Origin: Chitinophaga pinensis
GTDB lineage: Bacteria; Bacteroidota; Bacteroidia; Flavobacteriales_D; Crocinitomicaceae
Assembly (NCBI GenBank): GCA_945897765.1
Contig: CAMDGP010000053.1
Location: forward strand, 1 to 10,733
DNA: 10,733 bases
Reading direction: 5' to 3'
The stretch's first letter is position 1, and each line of letters opens with the position of its first letter. This document shows positions 8,476 through 10,733 of this stretch, in pieces. The notes beneath the pieces are model-generated. The model saw only the letters and a list, made by a program, of their open reading frames with translations, was not told the DNA's origin and ran no database searches. Made by a program: the position numbers and the translations under genes.

Positions 8476-8503
8476 CAACTGTTTAATTAATAATTTACAG
8501 TTG
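8476..8503 (-). repeat. Inverted repeat (stem-loop) just upstream of the rny start codon
   Basis: CAACTGT (8476-8482) and ACAGTTG (8497-8503) are perfect 7-bp complements around a 14-nt A+T-only loop. In the - strand mRNA the 3' arm ends 6 nt before the rny ATG. There is no U-run after it, so it does not look like a terminator. It might modulate initiation on rny, or protect or process the zapA-rny junction. The stem is short and the loop long, so chance cannot be excluded. Confidence 0.4.
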
Positions 8504-8523
8504 TTAAAGGACGAATTGTAGGA

Positions 8524-8820
8524 CTAATTGAGTGAATCTATTTCCTTAGAAAGTGCTTCTAAGGATGCTTCAATAGATGTGTAATCCGCAGGAATTGTTA
8601 AAATTTCTGTTTTACTTTGAGCTACATTTCGTGTAATCAATTGTAAGGCAGACATCGCTAACAAGTCTTGTGTATCTTTAACTGCATAACTCTTACTTAA
8701 CAATTCAATTGCTTTGTTGATATCATCAGCGGCTTTTAATACTTTATTTTGCTCTGTTTCCAAAACATTTAAAGGATAAGTTCTTCCCGCGATTGTGATT
8801 TTCAATGAAACTTTACTCAT
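8524..8820 (-). CDS. zapA: Cell division protein ZapA
   Basis: ZapA binds FtsZ and cross-links its protofilaments, stabilising the Z-ring at midcell. The 98-residue protein has the usual size. Its N-terminal half has the ZapA-type beta strand start KVSLKITIAGRTYPLNV, followed by an amphipathic region (about 22-45) and the hallmark block KDTQDLLAMSALQL (48-61). The C-terminal third is a coiled coil used for dimer and tetramer assembly. The ATG at 8820 lies 2 nt after the TAG of the upstream coiled-coil gene, so the two are very likely translationally coupled. rny follows on the same strand. The order coiled-coil gene, zapA, rny is, as far as I recall, widespread in Bacteroidota. Confidence 0.9.
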   Translation of the reverse strand: MSKVSLKITIAGRTYPLNVLETEQNKVLKAADDINKAIELLSKSYAVKDTQDLLAMSALQLITRNVAQSKTEILTIPADYTSIEASLEALSKEIDSLN

Positions 8821-8822
8821 TT

Positions 8823-9134
8823 CTATTGCTTAAGCTGTTCGATACAGTGTTCAATTTCTCTTACAAGTTCATCAATTTCCTCTTCTCGTTTTCCAACAAT
8901 TTGAACAGGAACTTCAACAACTTTGTTTTGAGCCAAATGTAATGCCGAACGTAATGTTTCAACTTCAGTTTCTAATGAAAAAACGTTATTGGTCTTTTCA
9001 AGATTAGATGCTCTCAGTTGTTGAATTTCGTTTTCCAAATCAGAATTATTTTTTCGTTCGTTTAAAAGTGCACCATGAATGGATTTCACTTTTTCGAGGA
9101 TTTTATCAAAACTTTTTTGAATATTTTCGGTCAT
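8823..9134 (-). CDS. Small coiled-coil protein upstream of ZapA (function unknown)
   Basis: I do not recognise a named family for this 103-residue protein. It has no signal peptide or membrane segment and is nearly all predicted alpha helix. Residues about 25-60 form a heptad-like coiled coil, a short proline-containing break (EVPVQ) follows, and a charged closing helix ends in ELVREIEHCIEQL. Tight coupling to zapA (2 nt) suggests a partner of ZapA at the division site, in the manner of gammaproteobacterial ZapB, also a short coiled-coil protein; this is inference from context and shape, not homology. I start it at the ATG at 9134. The frame remains open upstream to a TTG at 9242, but that stretch contains a good promoter for this gene and overlaps the start of the divergent peptidase gene. 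It is the first gene of the - strand operon. Confidence 0.75.
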   Translation of the reverse strand: MTENIQKSFDKILEKVKSIHGALLNERKNNSDLENEIQQLRASNLEKTNNVFSLETEVETLRSALHLAQNKVVEVPVQIVGKREEEIDELVREIEHCIEQLKQ

Positions 9135-9151
9135 TATTTTTTGACTTTTCA

Positions 9152-9181
9152 CAAAGTTAACATTGTTACGTTTACAAGCAA
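9152..9181 (-). promoter_or_regulatory. Predicted promoter of the coiled-coil-zapA-rny operon
   Basis: On the - strand, TTG (9181-9179) is followed after 19 nt by TAACTTTG (9159-9152). This fits the Bacteroidota primary sigma factor consensus TTG-N17-23-TAnnTTTG exactly. Transcription would start around 9146-9148, giving a leader of roughly a dozen nt before the ATG at 9134. The position also supports that ATG over the upstream TTG. Confidence 0.7.
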
Positions 9182-9197
9182 TAGTTTTCGGTATGTA

Positions 9198-9224
9198 TTT
9201 TGCAACTTTTTCAAGATAACTTTG
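9198..9224 (+). promoter_or_regulatory. Predicted promoter of the M23 peptidase gene
   Basis: A perfect TAnnTTTG element (TAACTTTG, 9217-9224) stands only 3 nt before the ATG at 9228. A TTTTG at 9198-9202 is the best -33 candidate, but its 14-nt spacing is shorter than the usual 17-23. If the element is used, transcription would start at or next to the A of the start codon, making the mRNA leaderless. The weak -33 match lowers confidence. Confidence 0.5.
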
Positions 9225-9227
9225 TAT

Positions 9228-10733
9228 ATGCTTAAGCTTCAATTAGCGATACTTTTTTTTCACATAACCTATTCAGTTAAAACTCAGATTGTTTTTTGTG
9301 AAAATGGTTTACATTCGCCGTTAGGAATTCCACTTGAATTAAGTGCTACCTTCGGTGATATTCGTCCGAATCATTTTCATATGGGATTGGATTTTCGAAC
9401 AAATGGGAGGGAAGGAATCACAATGTATGCAGTTGATGATGGATTTATCTCAAGAATTCGAATTTCTCCAAGTGGTTATGGCAAAGTTTTATATGTCGAT
9501 CATCCGAACGGAACAACCACTGTTTATGCACATTGCTCTTTTTTTTCTAAAACAATTAACGATTTTATTAAACCGATTCAATATAAATCTTTTTTGAATG
9601 AGTTGGATATTCCTTTAACTAAAAATCAAATCCCTGTCAAGAAAGGTCAATTGATTGCTTATTCTGGGAATAGTGGTAACTCAACTGGCCCACATTTGCA
9701 TTTTGAAATTCGCGACACAAAATCAGAGGTAGCATTGAATCCATTGAAGCATGGTTTTTCAGTTAAAGATACTTTAGCACCTATTTTAAATGCTGTTAAA
9801 ATTTATGCGATTGACCAAAATGGATTTATGATTCCAGGAAAGTCAAAATTGATTACTATCACAAAAACGAAGAAAGGTCTTATCACGCAGAATCAATTAA
9901 TTGTATTGCCTCCTGATTTCTTGCCGAAGGATTCAAAATTGGGTTTTGCAGTCAGTGGTTCCGACCCCATAGGAAAAAAGGGAACTTCTTTTGGATTGTA
10001 TGAAAACGTGTTGTTTCAAAATGGCGATACTATTTTTCAATCGAAAGTGAATCGAATTTCGTTTGAAGATGCGCGCTATGTCAATAGTCACATTGACTTT
10101 AACGAATATAAAGCAAGTAAAAAGAAATTCCAGAAGTTGTTTCGAACGAAATACAATCCTTTGGAGATTTATGAAATGGAAGAAATCGGCGCAGTTTCAC
10201 TGAAAATAAAAGATACCTCAAAAATTAAAATTGTCTTGAAAGATATAAATCAAAATTCGTTTGTTTTTAATTTTCAAGTACTTATTAATGCTGAAAATTC
10301 AGTTAAATCAACTCCATTTTTCAATCGAACGGATTATTTTGTTCCAGATTCTGCTTATCGAATTAAAGGCCCAAAAATCGAATTCGAAATCCCAAAGTTC
10401 ACTTTTTATGAACCTGTGAAAAAGGTAGTAAATTTGGATAAAATGACGCTTGGTGATGCTTCAACACCTATCCAAAAGGGAATAAAAGTAAGTGTAAATC
10501 CTAATCCTATTTTCCCGATTGAAAAACAATACATCAATGTGAATTCAGTAGGAAATCATGCATTAAGTACAAAGTTGGAAAACAATAAATTAGTGGCTGA
10601 ATCCAAGTTTTTAGGAAGTTTTTCAGTAAAGATTGACACGATTTCACCAACTGTTTCTATCTCCAATTTTAAGGAAAATGACACCTTGATTGTTAAAGAA
10701 AAACTAACTTGGAAAATTTCAGATGCTCAAACA
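9228..10733 (+). CDS. Secreted M23-family metallopeptidase (partial, runs off the right edge)
   Basis: This is a LytM/lysostaphin-type zinc peptidase, a family whose members cut or regulate cutting of peptidoglycan crosslinks. The reading frame is open from ATG 9228 to the window end (502 codons, no stop). Residues 4-17 (LQLAILFFHITYSV) form a short hydrophobic signal-like segment, so export to the periplasm is likely. The M23 domain spans about 30-180: HxxxD with H51 and D55, YAH with H102, and GPHLHFEI with H156 and H158, which is the complete zinc-ligand and catalytic set. The remaining 300 or so residues are beta-rich without motifs I can name. They end in an Ig-like stretch starting DTISPTVSISNF, which in Bacteroidota peptidases of this type (about 560 residues) lies near the C-terminus, so roughly 60 residues are probably missing. 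It is divergent from the zapA-rny operon. Catalytic rather than purely regulatory activity is inferred from the intact ligands. Confidence 0.92.
   Translation, partial: MLKLQLAILFFHITYSVKTQIVFCENGLHSPLGIPLELSATFGDIRPNHFHMGLDFRTNGREGITMYAVDDGFISRIRISPSGYGKVLYVDHPNGTTTVYAHCSFFSKTINDFIKPIQYKSFLNELDIPLTKNQIPVKKGQLIAYSGNSGNSTGPHLHFEIRDTKSEVALNPLKHGFSVKDTLAPILNAVKIYAIDQNGFMIPGKSKLITITKTKKGLITQNQLIVLPPDFLPKDSKLGFAVSGSDPIGKKGTSFGLYENVLFQNGDTIFQSKVNRISFEDARYVNSHIDFNEYKASKKKFQKLFRTKYNPLEIYEMEEIGAVSLKIKDTSKIKIVLKDINQNSFVFNFQVLINAENSVKSTPFFNRTDYFVPDSAYRIKGPKIEFEIPKFTFYEPVKKVVNLDKMTLGDASTPIQKGIKVSVNPNPIFPIEKQYINVNSVGNHALSTKLENNKLVAESKFLGSFSVKIDTISPTVSISNFKENDTLIVKEKLTWKISDAQT

Noticed and set aside
8470..8478. 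TTG at 8478 as the start of RNase Y
   Set aside because: It adds only three residues, lies in the 3' arm of an inverted repeat, and an ATG giving the family-typical MEII start follows at 8469.
9135..9242. N-terminal extension of the coiled-coil gene to a TTG at 9242
   Set aside because: The stretch contains a consensus-matching promoter for the same gene and overlaps the divergent peptidase start; its translation is basic and unlike the coiled coil that follows.
9343..9597. 84-codon open frame on the + strand
   Set aside because: It is an out-of-frame reading of the M23 peptidase gene, whose true frame (from 9228) carries HxxxD, YAH and HLH motifs across the same bases.
1..10733. Search for mobile elements, CRISPR arrays, tRNA or rRNA genes, toxin-antitoxin or defence genes
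   Set aside because: No transposase or integrase motifs, no spaced direct repeats, no tRNA-like or rRNA segments, and all long frames are assigned to housekeeping genes.

Overview
The window is a chromosomal housekeeping segment of an A+T-rich Bacteroidota bacterium, most likely of the order Flavobacteriales. The evidence is the RpoC type (6-residue insertion before the bridge helix, SI3-like insertion in the trigger loop), the fused DAHP synthase/chorismate mutase, TAnnTTTG-type -7 promoter elements, and the lack of Shine-Dalgarno sequences before the genes. A family-level guess (Crocinitomicaceae/Fluviicola-like) would only be an impression.

Layout. On the + strand, the 3' end of rpoB (1-209) and complete rpoC (240-4529) form the end of the RNA polymerase operon. 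It closes with a strong GAAA-loop hairpin terminator (4548-4578). Convergent to it on the - strand lies a five-gene run. In transcription order it holds a 103-aa coiled-coil protein (9134-8823), zapA (8820-8524), rny for RNase Y (8469-6937), a bifunctional DAHP synthase/chorismate mutase (6891-5851) and aroA for EPSP synthase (5858-4599). Junctions are 2 nt, 54 nt, 45 nt and an 8-nt overlap, so one transcript is plausible, although the 54- and 45-nt gaps each hold an inverted repeat. A 93-bp divergent intergenic region (9135-9227) carries a TAACTTTG element for each direction. The one facing right leads into a secreted M23 metallopeptidase gene (from 9228) that runs off the right edge of the window.

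How the genes fit together. The first two genes of the - strand run look like an FtsZ-ring module (ZapA and a small coiled-coil protein, possibly a ZapB-like partner). They are followed by the membrane-anchored endoribonuclease that starts mRNA decay. The last two genes supply the first committed step, the EPSP step and the first post-chorismate step of aromatic amino acid synthesis. The divergent M23 peptidase is a cell-wall enzyme, so the intergenic region may join division and wall remodelling.

No mobile element, CRISPR array, tRNA, rRNA or defence system is visible. I see no undescribed system here. The points worth a second look are small: a probably leaderless peptidase mRNA, an Arg-to-Gln change in the chorismate mutase active site, the uncharacterised coiled-coil partner of ZapA, and two inverted repeats inside the - strand operon. 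Three gene starts were set by inspection: ATG rather than upstream TTG for rny and the coiled-coil gene, and ATG 9228 for the peptidase.
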